This document shows, in pieces, positions 53,979 to 63,910 of a DNA stretch of 64,000 nucleotides. The translations under genes were made by a program, and so were the position numbers. The DNA is from Metabacillus malikii. Its GTDB lineage: Bacteria; Bacillota; Bacilli; Bacillales; Bacillaceae. The stretch is taken from NCBI RefSeq assembly GCF_030813355.1, contig NZ_JAUSUD010000002.1, positions 294,609-358,608 on the forward strand, read 5' to 3'. How positions within the stretch are numbered: the stretch's first letter is position 1; the number at the start of each line of letters is the position of its first letter. Under the pieces are notes generated by a model that worked only from the letters and a program-made list of their open reading frames with translations, made no database searches and was not told where the DNA came from.

Positions 53979-54497
53979 ATGAACAAAAATAGTATCTATT
54001 GGTCTGAATTTAATTTTAATAGTTGGAGATTTTTTATTGTAGCAACAGAAAATGGATTATGTTATGTAGGGTCTCCAAATCAACCGTTTATTGAAGTGGA
54101 GAAATGGGTTGAAAAGCATTTTTCACAACATCATCTACTTAGGGAAGAATCATTTCTTAAACCGTATAGAATTGAATTAGAAGAATACTATAATAAGAAA
54201 CGTGATTTTTTCTCGTTGCCGGTTGATTTACAAGGTACACCGTTTCAAAAAGAAATATGGAGTGCGCTTAGCACAATTCCTTATGGAACGACAAGTACTT
54301 ACTCTGATATAGCAGAACGAATTTTCAAGCCAACGGCCGCTCGAGCTGTAGGGAGAGCAATTGGTGCAAATCCTGTTCTTATTACGATACCTTGTCATCG
54401 TGTTATCGGAAAGGATGGCAGTTTAACAGGCTATCGTGGAGGAATGGAGTTGAAGAAATTTTTACTAAAGTTAGAAACAGGTTTTATTGAAAAATGA
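53979..54497 (+). CDS. ogt: Methylated-DNA-protein cysteine methyltransferase
   Basis: 172 residues. N-domain of the Ogt type, then the DNA-binding and active-site domain: GTPFQKEIWSALSTIPYGTT, AARAVGRAIGANP and PCHRVIGKDGSLTGYRGG with the acceptor Cys. It repairs O6-alkylguanine in a suicide reaction. ATG 53979; an ATG seven codons upstream lacks a ribosome site. Confidence 0.93.
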   Translation: MNKNSIYWSEFNFNSWRFFIVATENGLCYVGSPNQPFIEVEKWVEKHFSQHHLLREESFLKPYRIELEEYYNKKRDFFSLPVDLQGTPFQKEIWSALSTIPYGTTSTYSDIAERIFKPTAARAVGRAIGANPVLITIPCHRVIGKDGSLTGYRGGMELKKFLLKLETGFIEK

Positions 54498-54622
54498 GCG
54501 ACGAAGTGTATAATGGTTAAAAAAGTATCTATATATAATGATAAACTACATGTGAAATTGTAGATTGATAATGTTTATGAGTGTTGTGAAATATTTAAAG
54601 AAGCTTAGTGAGGGATATAACA

Positions 54623-55261
54623 TTGAAGAAAGTTACGTTAGGGTTAATTGCTGGAGGTATAGGATCAGTCCTTATTGTGATATTGATAATGACTAACCTT
54701 TCAAATAATAATGAACAAGCAGAACAAACTGAACAAAAACAAAAAAATGAAGCAACTACTGTTTCAACTTCATCAGTAAAAGAAGAAAGTGAATACGAAG
54801 AACAGCTAAAAGCATTAGTGAAAAATCAGTTCGAATATTTTGACAAATTTATCAATGGTGACTATTTTATCAACTCTCGAAAAAATGGTCCAAAAGCCGA
54901 TGGGACATACCCAGATGACTGGATGACAAAGCAAGTTCAAGATGAATTCCAGCAAAGAGCTACTGAAATTGACGAAATTTTACCAGAAGAACTTGATAGC
55001 AGTGACAGTACCGCCCAAAGTTTAATTCAAGTATTAATTAGGATTAATCAAGCATCCAGTATGTTTGAAACTCAGAAAAATGTTTATCATATTCATAAAA
55101 CACTATATGACTTGCATGTTAAATTAAATGACTATACGCTTGAAGAGGGGAAATTTGACCCTGAAAAAGACTGGGAATTAGTTTTTGGAGATGAAACGGA
55201 ATTAAGTGTTAAGTCAGAAGCAGAATTAGAAGAACTTATCAAAGAAGAGAAGAAAGAGTAA
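54623..55261 (+). CDS. Secreted/membrane-anchored hypothetical protein
   Basis: 212 residues. One N-terminal membrane helix (GLIAGGIGSVLIVILIM), a Gln/Glu/Ser/Thr linker (about 28-55), then a helical, acidic domain outside the membrane with YFDKFINGDYFINSRKNG and a Lys/Glu-rich end. TTG start at 54623 is eight bases after GAGGG. No family recognised; helical bundle and single anchor suggest an envelope role. Confidence 0.68.
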   Translation: MKKVTLGLIAGGIGSVLIVILIMTNLSNNNEQAEQTEQKQKNEATTVSTSSVKEESEYEEQLKALVKNQFEYFDKFINGDYFINSRKNGPKADGTYPDDWMTKQVQDEFQQRATEIDEILPEELDSSDSTAQSLIQVLIRINQASSMFETQKNVYHIHKTLYDLHVKLNDYTLEEGKFDPEKDWELVFGDETELSVKSEAELEELIKEEKKE

Positions 55262-55405
55262 ACAGAAGGACAACTGTAGTACGTGTAGTCTTTTAGGTTG
55301 ATTTCCTCTTGCTTTTACTTCCTTTCTACAGGAGTCAAGGATTCAACTTCGATAACCCTCTTAATAAAGGTTAAGCGTAAATCACAATCTATTAATAAAA
55401 ATAAT

Positions 55406-55459
55406 AAAAAAAGAAGTTAGATACCAATTATTTAAACTAGAGTATCTAGCTTCTTTTTT
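55406..55459. terminator. Bidirectional terminator
   Basis: AAAGAAGTTAGATAC/GTATCTAGCTTCTTTT stem, A-run left and T-run right; it serves the gene ending at 55261 and the minus-strand gene ending at 55469. Confidence 0.85.
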
Positions 55460-55468
55460 GTATTAGAA

Positions 55469-55984
55469 TCAAGCTAATGATGCAAGTTTTGTTGATATCT
55501 CTTTTATGAACGCAGGTTCATCCTTCGGCGTTCTTGACGTAATCAAATTTCCACCTACTACTACTTCTTCATCTAAGTAATTAGCCCCTGCAAGTTTTAC
55601 ATCATCACGAATGCCAATGTAACACGTTACAGACTTACCATTAAGAATGTCGGCACTAATCATAACTTGTGGACCATGGCAAATGCCAGCAATTAATTTT
55701 CCTTGTTCATTTGCTTGTTTTACAAAATCGATTATCTCATCATTAACACGTAGAGCCTCTGGGGCACCTCCACCAGGTATGATGATAGCATCAAACTGGC
55801 TAGCATCTGCCTCTTGAGCGGATAAGTCAGAAATATATGTAGTTCCGTTTTTTCCTTTGTAGGAAGCACCTTTTTCAATACCAATAATAACTGTTTCATG
55901 ACCTTCTTGTGTTAACGCATCATATGGATTTTTCATTTCAGAATCTTCAAAATAATCTGCTAGTAAAAAAGCAATTTTAGCCAA
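55469..55984 (-). CDS. DJ-1/PfpI-family protein
   Basis: 171 residues, class I glutamine-amidotransferase-like fold: AFLLADYFEDSEM with the acidic residue, AIIIPGGGAPEALR and IAGICHGPQVMI with the nucleophile Cys-His. Close in size to Bacillus YfkM/YraA general-stress proteins, considered glyoxalase/deglycase-like. TTG 55982-55984 follows GGAGGG. Confidence 0.88.
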   Translation of the reverse strand: MAKIAFLLADYFEDSEMKNPYDALTQEGHETVIIGIEKGASYKGKNGTTYISDLSAQEADASQFDAIIIPGGGAPEALRVNDEIIDFVKQANEQGKLIAGICHGPQVMISADILNGKSVTCYIGIRDDVKLAGANYLDEEVVVGGNLITSRTPKDEPAFIKEISTKLASLA

Positions 55985-56134
55985 AAAAATCCCTCCAGTA
56001 AGCATGTTGTACAACTAATAATGTAACTGTTTAAAGGTAATATTTCAATGACTTTGCTCAGTGAAAAAAGTATCAGAAAAATGGGGACAAACTTGATAGT
56101 TGTCTAAATTAGTGAATACGTCAGTTGAAACCAC

Positions 56135-56644
56135 TTACTTTAATTCAGTAAAAGATGGATGAAATAATAACAAAAGAATAACTATGACAGGTAGAACGCA
56201 TATGAGTGATAAGAAAGGCCGCTTCACATGGAATTTAAAAAATGGAAACATAACAAAATTAAATAATAACGACCACCATATATTCCAGTTATTATCATAG
56301 GAGAAGCTGCCACGCTTACTATAATCATATTCAATTAACCAAAATGCAAAGACCCAAATAATAAGATAAATAACTCCTTTCCACCCTGTTGGGAAAAAAC
56401 GCAAGAATACAATAATGACCAGCGGGATAATGATGAAAGAGTAGAGTATTTCAATTAATGTATGGTTTAGCCAAGGAGTTTCAGGCTTATATGCCCATAA
56501 CGTATGTTTATAAAAGATAAAATTATATAAAAAATTAAATAAAAGAAATGCTTGAATTGTCGGATAATATAGCTTTAATGTCTCGATATCAACATATAAA
56601 AAGGTGATGATTGCAAGAATAATAACGATAAAAAGTATGTACAT
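56135..56644 (-). CDS. CBO0543-family membrane protein (second member)
   Basis: 169 residues with five to six membrane helices. FLFNFLYNFIFYKHTLW, LIEILYSFIIIPLVIIVFL and WLIEYDYSKRGSFSY fit the same family as the gene at 52220. ATG 56642-56644 lies ten bases after GAGG; an ATG three codons upstream is too close. Function unknown. Confidence 0.7.
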   Translation of the reverse strand: MYILFIVIILAIITFLYVDIETLKLYYPTIQAFLLFNFLYNFIFYKHTLWAYKPETPWLNHTLIEILYSFIIIPLVIIVFLRFFPTGWKGVIYLIIWVFAFWLIEYDYSKRGSFSYDNNWNIWWSLLFNFVMFPFFKFHVKRPFLSLICVLPVIVILLLLFHPSFTELK

Positions 56645-56899
56645 AATAATCATGCCTCGTTTAATTCCATAATATTATATGTTTATTATGCCTATAAACA
56701 CATAGTTAATCCTCTATTTTGCAACCTGTTTCCAAATACCTCAAAGTTTTCTAATATTCAACTAGTCATGCAAGAAAGTATTAAGATTTCAAAAAATGAA
56801 TAGTGGATAATCAGTTCGTTCAAAAAAGTCCAATAGTCATGAAAACAGGAAATACTATATGCTTTCATTAAGGACTAAGGGAAGGAAGGTGATTTTATC

Positions 56900-57532
56900 G
56901 TGAGAGTATTCTTGGCCGGTGATTCTACAGTTCAGGCATATGAGGATAATGCTAGGCAAGGTGGATGGGGTGAGTTTCTTCATAAGTATTTAGATGACAA
57001 TATTCAAGTCTGTAATTATGCAATAGGTGGAAGGAGTTCAAAGACATTTGTTGAGGAAGGAAGGCTAGAACATATATTTAGTGAAATAAGTGAATCTGAT
57101 TACCTTCTCGTTCAAATGGGACATAATGATGCAACAAAACACAAACCCGAACGCTATACAGAGCCCTATACGACTTATAAAAAATATATAAATATGTATA
57201 TTGAAGGAGCTAAAAGCTTACATGCAAACCCTATACTCATCACACCTGTTGCACGGCTTCACGTTAAACAAGGTCAATTCATAAATGATTTCCCTGAGTA
57301 TTGTATTGTACTGAAAGATTTAGCAAAGTCTCAAAACATACCGTTAATTGACTTGATGAATGAAAGTTTAAATTTTTATGCTTCTGTCGGTTATGAACGT
57401 GCCGAAGATTATTTTATGGCTTCTATTAATAAGATTGACTTTACACATTTCACGAAACTAGGTGCAAACGAGATCGCAAAAATTGTTGCAAGGCAATTAA
57501 CATATATCTGGGAGGATTTAAAAGATGAATAG
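56900..57532 (+). CDS. rhgT: Rhamnogalacturonan acetylesterase (SGNH hydrolase)
   Basis: 210 residues. SGNH blocks: GDST (nucleophile Ser), GGRSS, QMGHNDATKHKP and the catalytic Asp-His in DFTHFTKLGA. No signal peptide, so it acts on imported oligomers in the cytoplasm. It removes acetyl groups from rhamnogalacturonan I, as RhgT/YesT do. GTG start behind AAGGAAGG. First gene of the pectin cluster; no cre-like operator was found, but ATGAAA/TTTCAT arms lie about 30-60 bases upstream. Confidence 0.88.
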   Translation: MRVFLAGDSTVQAYEDNARQGGWGEFLHKYLDDNIQVCNYAIGGRSSKTFVEEGRLEHIFSEISESDYLLVQMGHNDATKHKPERYTEPYTTYKKYINMYIEGAKSLHANPILITPVARLHVKQGQFINDFPEYCIVLKDLAKSQNIPLIDLMNESLNFYASVGYERAEDYFMASINKIDFTHFTKLGANEIAKIVARQLTYIWEDLKDE

Positions 57533-58610
57533 ACAACAAATAGAAGAAAAAATTGACATGCTTATCGATAATTTAGTTAATCTCCGTGACCCTGACGGCA
57601 AATATGCGATCCCATTAGCGGATGGACGTAAAATCGATAATAAAAGCTTTAATTATTGGGAGTGGACAGCAGGAGTAGGCCTATATGGCATGATGAAATA
57701 TTACAAGTTGACAAAAAAACAGGAAGTGCTTGAAATTATCGAAAATTGGTTTATGGAGCAATTTCAGCTACCGCCAGTCGAGAAAAATGTGAACACGATG
57801 GTACAAATGTTAACCCTTGCGTACCTATATGAAGAGACTCAAAACCCCGTATACCTTCCATACTTAGAGACTTGGGGAGATTGGCTTTATTATGAGATGC
57901 CGCGTACAAAAACAGGGGGATTCCAACACATCGTATTTGGTTCAGAAAATTATCAGCAATTGTGGGACGATACGCTAATGATGAGTGTGTTACCTTTAAC
58001 GAAAATTGGGTTGCTGCTTAATAAACCTGAATATATTGAAGAAGCTAAAAAACAATTTTTAATACATACAAATTACTTATGCGATAAAAAGACAGGTTTA
58101 TGGTTCCATGGATGGACATTCGAAGGAAATCATAACTTTGCAGAAGCGCTATGGGGTAGAGGAAACTCATGGGTAACGATTGCAATTCCAGAATTTCTCG
58201 AGCTTGTTGATATGGATGATGATGATTCAATCAACCAATTTTTACAAACCGTTTTAGAAAATCAGCTTGAGGCATTGCAAAAATGCCAAAATGAAAGCGG
58301 TTTATGGCACACGTTACTTCTCGATCCAACCTCATATGAAGAGGCATCATGCACAGCTGGGTTTGCATTTGGAACACTAAAGGCAGTACGAAAACGATAT
58401 GTAGATAAACAATACGAAGAAATGGGTTTGATAGCTGTCGAAGCTGTGATTGAACAAATAGACCCATCAGGTGAATTACAGAAAGTTTCCGCAGGAACAG
58501 CAATGGGAGACACATTGCAATTTTATAAAGATATTCCTGTAACAGGTATGCCGTATGGTCAATCGATGGCTATCTTAGCTTTAGTAGAATATTTATATTA
58601 TAAACTATAA
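57525..58610 (+). CDS. yesR: Unsaturated rhamnogalacturonyl hydrolase (GH105, YesR type)
   Basis: 361 residues, (alpha/alpha)6 barrel of GH105: YWEWTAGVGLYGMMKYY, DDTLMMSVLPL, WHGWTFEGNHNFAEALWGRGNSW in pieces (catalytic Asp/aromatic groove) and GLWHTLLLDPTSYEEASCTA. It hydrates the 4,5-unsaturated galacturonate at the end of rhamnogalacturonan disaccharide. Overlaps rhgT by eight bases, so coupled. Cytoplasmic. Confidence 0.91.
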   Translation: MNRQQIEEKIDMLIDNLVNLRDPDGKYAIPLADGRKIDNKSFNYWEWTAGVGLYGMMKYYKLTKKQEVLEIIENWFMEQFQLPPVEKNVNTMVQMLTLAYLYEETQNPVYLPYLETWGDWLYYEMPRTKTGGFQHIVFGSENYQQLWDDTLMMSVLPLTKIGLLLNKPEYIEEAKKQFLIHTNYLCDKKTGLWFHGWTFEGNHNFAEALWGRGNSWVTIAIPEFLELVDMDDDDSINQFLQTVLENQLEALQKCQNESGLWHTLLLDPTSYEEASCTAGFAFGTLKAVRKRYVDKQYEEMGLIAVEAVIEQIDPSGELQKVSAGTAMGDTLQFYKDIPVTGMPYGQSMAILALVEYLYYKL

Positions 58611-58639
58611 CAATTTATATATGAGGAGGTTAAAAGAAT

Positions 58640-60505
58640 ATGAATGACCAAAATACGAGCAAACATACGGAACTGAGGCAAATGGAGTATTTAAATCGTG
58701 GATTGATAGCAGTAAATACTGATAATGGCGTTTATATAGGCTGGAGATTATTAGCAACTGATGCTGAAGAAGTATCTTTTAATATTTTTCGAGATAAGAA
58801 GAAAATTAATTCAACACCAATAAGGAATAGTACAAATTTCTTTGATAAGGAAGGGTCGACTGATTCAACATATTTTATAACCACTGTTGTCGAAGGCATT
58901 GAAGTATCTGCTTCAGAACCTATCGATGTCTGGGATAAAAATTATCTTGAGGTCCCACTGCAAAAACCTGACGGAGGTACAACCCCTGATGGTGTCACAT
59001 ACACATATAGTGCCAATGATGCAAGTGTTGGCGATATAGATGGTGATGGAGAGTACGAGATTATTTTAAAATGGGACCCATCTAACTCGAAGGATAATGC
59101 GCATAAAGGCTATACCGGCAATGTTTATTTAGATGCATACAAATTAGATGGTACACATGTATGGCGGATTGATTTAGGTAAAAATATAAGGGCAGGAGCT
59201 CATTATACCCAATTTATGGTCTATGACCTTGATGGGGATGGTAAAGCAGAAATTGCTTGTAAAACAGCGGATGGAACTATTGACGGTACAGGACAAGTAA
59301 TTGGTGATGAAAATGCTGACTATCGTAACAATGAAGGGTTTATTTTAGAAGGACCTGAATTCTTAACGATATTTGATGGAGAAACAGGTCAACAGTTAGT
59401 TACAACCGACTATGACCCACCTCGTGGCAATGGCGTTGATTGGGGTGATAATGAAGGAAACCGGGTGGACCGCTTCCTTGCCTGTGTTGCCTATCTTGAC
59501 GGTGTAAAGCCAAGTTTAGTTATGTGTCGTGGTTATTATACACGTGCAGTACTAGTTGCGTATAATTGGCGAAATGGAAAACTTGAAAAGTTATGGAAGT
59601 TTGATAGTTTAGATGCTGGTAATGAACATTATGCTGGTCAAGGCAATCATAGTGTCAGTGTTGCCGATGTTGATGGTGACGGAAAAGATGAAATAATCTA
59701 TGGGTCAGCAGTTATTGACCATAATGGTGATGGTTTATATTCGACTGGTTTAGGTCATGGTGATGCGATGCATGTCGGTAACCTTATACCTAGTCGACCA
59801 GGACTGGAAATTTTTCAAGTCCATGAAGTCCCATCGGAAAATGGCACGGAAATCCATGATGCACATACAGGTGAACTACTTTGGGGACTCCCATCGACTG
59901 AAGATGTAGGCAGAGGGATGGCCGCTGATATTGATCCACGCTATGAAGGTGTTGAAGTCTGGTCATCTACACATTGGAGAACAGGTGGGGATGGTTTATA
60001 TAGCAGTTCAGGTGAAAAAATTTCTGATATAACTCCGCAATCATTTAATTTCGCAATATGGTGGGACGGTGACTTATTACGAGAACTTCTCGACCACGAT
60101 TATGACGAGCAATCAGGAATCGGAGTCGGGAAAATTTATAAATGGGACTATGAAAAAGGTGAACTTATCAATCTATTAACGGCTAATGGAACTCGGTCAA
60201 ACAATGGGACAAAAGGAAACCCATGTCTTCAAGCTGACCTTTTTGGAGACTGGCGAGAGGAAGTCATCTGGAGAACCGATGATAGTTCTATGTTAAGAAT
60301 TTATACAACGACAGATGTTACAGAGCACCGAATTCAAACATTAATGCATAATCCGATGTACAGGTTGGCAATTGCATGGCAAAACACAGCCTATAATCAA
60401 CCACCACATCCAAGCTTTTTTATCGGACACGGAATGGATACACCACCTCGAAATGATGTATATGTCGTTAATAAAACAGAACGAGCAAACCAACCTGTAA
60501 AATAA
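58640..60505 (+). CDS. Rhamnogalacturonan lyase, PL11 (YesX/YesW type)
   Basis: 621 residues. N-terminal beta domain, then an eight-bladed beta-propeller with calcium-binding DxDGDG loops (DVDGDGKDEI, DLDGDGKAEI, DIDGDGEYEI) and WRTDDSSMLRIYTTT near the end. PL11 enzymes cleave rhamnogalacturonan by beta-elimination. There is no signal peptide: the first 20 residues are polar. That is like YesX (exo-acting) and unlike YesW. ATG follows GAGGAGG. Confidence 0.92.
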   Translation: MNDQNTSKHTELRQMEYLNRGLIAVNTDNGVYIGWRLLATDAEEVSFNIFRDKKKINSTPIRNSTNFFDKEGSTDSTYFITTVVEGIEVSASEPIDVWDKNYLEVPLQKPDGGTTPDGVTYTYSANDASVGDIDGDGEYEIILKWDPSNSKDNAHKGYTGNVYLDAYKLDGTHVWRIDLGKNIRAGAHYTQFMVYDLDGDGKAEIACKTADGTIDGTGQVIGDENADYRNNEGFILEGPEFLTIFDGETGQQLVTTDYDPPRGNGVDWGDNEGNRVDRFLACVAYLDGVKPSLVMCRGYYTRAVLVAYNWRNGKLEKLWKFDSLDAGNEHYAGQGNHSVSVADVDGDGKDEIIYGSAVIDHNGDGLYSTGLGHGDAMHVGNLIPSRPGLEIFQVHEVPSENGTEIHDAHTGELLWGLPSTEDVGRGMAADIDPRYEGVEVWSSTHWRTGGDGLYSSSGEKISDITPQSFNFAIWWDGDLLRELLDHDYDEQSGIGVGKIYKWDYEKGELINLLTANGTRSNNGTKGNPCLQADLFGDWREEVIWRTDDSSMLRIYTTTDVTEHRIQTLMHNPMYRLAIAWQNTAYNQPPHPSFFIGHGMDTPPRNDVYVVNKTERANQPVK

Positions 60506-60528
60506 CCATAAATGAGAGGGAGAAATTG

Positions 60529-62523
60529 ATGAATAAATTATACCATGGTGCGGCCTATTATCCCGAATTATGGGATAGAGATACGATTGAAGAAGATATA
60601 ATCTATATGAAAAAAGCAGGGATAAATGTTGTCAGGATGGGTGAGTTCGCCTGGTCAACAATGGAGCCTACTGAAGGTAGTATAGATGTAGGTTTCTTTG
60701 AAGAGATGATTGTGAAACTAGCAAGTCATGGAATTGAAACAGTTTTCTGTACTCCAACTCCGACTCCGCCAATTTGGTATAGTTATGGATATCCAGAAAG
60801 AATGCATGTTGATAAGAACGGTAGAACGATGGGACATGGCTCAAGGCAGCATGCTTGTACAAATCATCCGATTTTTAGAGAAAAAGCAGCACTTATAACC
60901 GAGGAGCTAGCAAAACGATTAGGGAAATTACCTGGATTAATAGGTTGGCAAATCGATAATGAGTTTAAATGTCATGTCAGTGAATGTATGTGTGAGCAAT
61001 GTAAAAGCTTATGGCACGATTGGTTAAAAGAAAAATACGGTACAATCGACAATCTTAATAACAAATGGGGTACACAAATTTGGAGTGAAGCTTATCTTGC
61101 TTTTGAACAAGTACCACAACCAGGCCCAACTCCATTTTTACATCATTCATCATTAAGTACAATGTACCGGTTATTTTCAATGGAAAAAATTGCGGAGTTT
61201 TCCGATGAACAAGCAACGATTATTCGAAAACATTCAAATGCACCAATTACCCATAATAGTAGTGTTGCTTTTAGTGTAGATAATGAACGCTTATTTGAAA
61301 ATCTTGATTTTGCCTCATTTGATACATATGCAACAATTGAAAACTATCCGGCCTATTTGTTTAATCATGATTTATTTCGAAATATAAAAAGTGGAAAAGC
61401 GTTTTGGGTGATGGAAACAAGTACTTCCTATGCTGCATCTTTAGCTAGCTATGCAATGCCACATCCAGATGGTTATTTGCAGGCTGAAGCAATAGCCTCA
61501 TACGCATTAGGGGCACAAGGATTTTGTTATTGGCTTTGGAGGCAACAAAAATCAGGATGTGAACAACCACACAGTTCCGTATTAAGTGCCTGGGGAAAGC
61601 CGACAATTGGATTTGAAAATGTCTTAGAAGTAGAGGAGATAAGGAAGAAAATTGAGCCGATCATCGCCGAAACGTATGTACCACAAGCAGAATTAGCGAT
61701 TACGTATTCAGACCGTGCTAAGGCTTTTTTAGAAACAGAACCTCATCAAAATTTGCAGCATCGTAGGTTAATGACGGCTTTTTATGAACGGATTTTACAC
61801 ATGGGTATTTCGCGTGACCTTATTACTGAACAAACAAGCTTAGATGGATATAAATTATTGTTCACGCCTTTCCTACCTGCCATTTCACATGACTACTTAA
61901 TGCGGGCAAAGGCTTTTGTTGAAGCGGGAGGGATATGGATAGTTGGACCTTTAAGTGGCGGACGTACCGAGGAACATACGATTCATACCGATATGGCATT
62001 AGGAGAATTAGAACGATTAATAGGTGCCAATGTTTTATTTACATTCCCAATGAATGAAAATGAGGCAGTTGGATCAGCGTTTGATGTATCTGCTCCGTTA
62101 AGCTTATGGAGTTCTGTCTTTGAGTACGACTCGAAAACTTCAGTTGGAATCATTACAGAAGGAATAGCAAAAGGACACTCCTTTCTTAGCGAATATCGGC
62201 TAGGGAAAGGTAAGGTTGTCATGTTAGGTTCGATGCCGATTGGTCAAGCTGGAGATACATTGTTAACAAAACTTATCGAACATTACTCAAAAGAGGTACA
62301 GCTGTCAACCCAGTTAAGTGTAACGAAAGGAACAATTGTTGTACCAAGGGAACATGAACAATACACTGTTTGGTTCATTATTAATATGGACGGTCAAGGT
62401 GGGAGTGTGAACATACAAGAAAGCGCAACAAATCTCATAACGAAAGAAAACATACAGGCAGGAGAGTTAGAGATCGGTAAGTTTGAATATGTCGTAATTC
62501 GATTCGAAAAGACGCAACAATAA
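60529..62523 (+). CDS. yesZ: Beta-galactosidase, GH42 (YesZ type)
   Basis: 664 residues. A-domain TIM barrel with acid/base Glu in GWQIDNEF, nucleophile Glu in FWVMETSTS, and cysteines of the zinc site (HACTNHP, CMCEQC). Trimer domain and beta end follow. It removes galactose side chains from rhamnogalacturonan. ATG 60529 after GAGGGAG (a TTG one codon before is less likely). In-cluster spacing is 23 bases. Confidence 0.93.
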   Translation: MNKLYHGAAYYPELWDRDTIEEDIIYMKKAGINVVRMGEFAWSTMEPTEGSIDVGFFEEMIVKLASHGIETVFCTPTPTPPIWYSYGYPERMHVDKNGRTMGHGSRQHACTNHPIFREKAALITEELAKRLGKLPGLIGWQIDNEFKCHVSECMCEQCKSLWHDWLKEKYGTIDNLNNKWGTQIWSEAYLAFEQVPQPGPTPFLHHSSLSTMYRLFSMEKIAEFSDEQATIIRKHSNAPITHNSSVAFSVDNERLFENLDFASFDTYATIENYPAYLFNHDLFRNIKSGKAFWVMETSTSYAASLASYAMPHPDGYLQAEAIASYALGAQGFCYWLWRQQKSGCEQPHSSVLSAWGKPTIGFENVLEVEEIRKKIEPIIAETYVPQAELAITYSDRAKAFLETEPHQNLQHRRLMTAFYERILHMGISRDLITEQTSLDGYKLLFTPFLPAISHDYLMRAKAFVEAGGIWIVGPLSGGRTEEHTIHTDMALGELERLIGANVLFTFPMNENEAVGSAFDVSAPLSLWSSVFEYDSKTSVGIITEGIAKGHSFLSEYRLGKGKVVMLGSMPIGQAGDTLLTKLIEHYSKEVQLSTQLSVTKGTIVVPREHEQYTVWFIINMDGQGGSVNIQESATNLITKENIQAGELEIGKFEYVVIRFEKTQQ

Positions 62524-62545
62524 ACATATATAAAGGGGAAAGAAG

Positions 62546-63745
62546 ATGACAAAAGGGAAACTGTGGTGTTCCGAAATGAAAACATTTCAAGATTCCTTAA
62601 CAGGAGTTTCAATTACGCAACTGACCGATTATCTCGCACATAGCTTTCATTTATATTTTACGAATAATGGATGGTATGACAATGAGAGCAAGCTATTATT
62701 TGGTTCAGAACGAAATAACAGTCCGAACCTTTATAGTATGAATCTTGATAACGGAGAAATGACACAACTCACAGATTATAAGCGTGAGCATCATCCAAAT
62801 ATACAAGGAACATATATAAATCCTTGTAAACAAGAGGCGTATCTTATTGTCGATCAATCAATACGTGCAATTAATTTAGAAACCTTTGAAGAAAATGTTA
62901 TCTTTAGACAGCCACAAGGCTTTACATTTAGTAATATCAGCTGTACTGCGGATGGTAAATTTCTATGCTTCGGATTGACAGAAGACTTATCAAAAACAAT
63001 TAATAGTAATCTGTCAGGTGGATATATTGGCTTTGAAGAAATGCAGGCAGCAAAGCCGCTATGTAAAATTTATTTACTCACATTAAATACTGGTGAGGTG
63101 ACTGTTATTCATGAAGAAAAATGCTGGATTGGTCATGTTAATGCTTCACCTACTAAGCCGAACATTATTACGTATTGTCATGAAGGTCCATGGGAAATCG
63201 TTGACCATCGCATATGGGTTTTAGATATTGTAAGCGGAGAGTCTTGGAAAATCGCGGAATGTGGGAATCAAAAATATGCAGGTCATGAATATTGGTATGG
63301 TGATGGCGTAAGAATTGGTTTCCACGGTTTTACAGAATCATTAAACCGCAAAGATGGGAAGTTTATCGGTTCAGTAAATTATGACAATACGAAGTTAGAA
63401 ATGTTTGACTTTCCATATCAAAACATGCATATTCATTCAAAAAATGACCAATTCATTGTAGGAGACGGTAATCAATCAATAGCCTATCATGGAGAATATT
63501 ATCATGATAGTTTATTTCTTTGGAAAAAGAATCGTGGTGTACTAGAAGGGCCGCGATTGCTATGTAAGCACCGGGCAAGTTTTCACATTCAACAAATTCA
63601 CGTGCATCCATGCATTCGTCCTGATCAGAAAAAGATTTTATTTACGAGCGACCAAAGTGGCTACGGCAATCTATATATCGTTGATATACCAGATTTTGAG
63701 ACATTGCCAAAAATGAAAGATGGTAAAATCACGAAGAACAAATAA
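62546..63745 (+). CDS. ogl: Oligogalacturonate lyase, PL22
   Basis: 399 residues, seven-bladed propeller: SFHLYFTNNGWYDNESKLLF, FGSERNNSPNLY, HEYWYGDGVRIGFHG with the manganese His, and KILFTSDQSGYGNLY. It splits di- and oligogalacturonate into keto-uronates in the cytoplasm. This gene joins homogalacturonan breakdown to the rhamnogalacturonan cluster. ATG 62546 after AAAGGGG. Last gene before the intron. Confidence 0.92.
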   Translation: MTKGKLWCSEMKTFQDSLTGVSITQLTDYLAHSFHLYFTNNGWYDNESKLLFGSERNNSPNLYSMNLDNGEMTQLTDYKREHHPNIQGTYINPCKQEAYLIVDQSIRAINLETFEENVIFRQPQGFTFSNISCTADGKFLCFGLTEDLSKTINSNLSGGYIGFEEMQAAKPLCKIYLLTLNTGEVTVIHEEKCWIGHVNASPTKPNIITYCHEGPWEIVDHRIWVLDIVSGESWKIAECGNQKYAGHEYWYGDGVRIGFHGFTESLNRKDGKFIGSVNYDNTKLEMFDFPYQNMHIHSKNDQFIVGDGNQSIAYHGEYYHDSLFLWKKNRGVLEGPRLLCKHRASFHIQQIHVHPCIRPDQKKILFTSDQSGYGNLYIVDIPDFETLPKMKDGKITKNK

Positions 63746-63874
63746 GGGATTACTTCCAAAGAATAAAGGCTGCTTATTATTATAGAGACTAGTGCTGAAA
63801 CCAGACCATAAACACAGCTACTAGACCCAAGCAGAGATATTACGAAAAAAGTCTAACTTCTAAATAGTTATAGT

Positions 63875-63910
63875 AAAAGGCTCTGAGAATATTAAATTCT
63901 CAGAGCTTTT
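63875..63910 (+). terminator. Terminator of the pectin cluster
   Basis: AAAAGGCTCTGAGAAT pairs with ATTCTCAGAGCTTTT around a five-base loop. The final T touches the first base of the group II intron. Confidence 0.9.
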
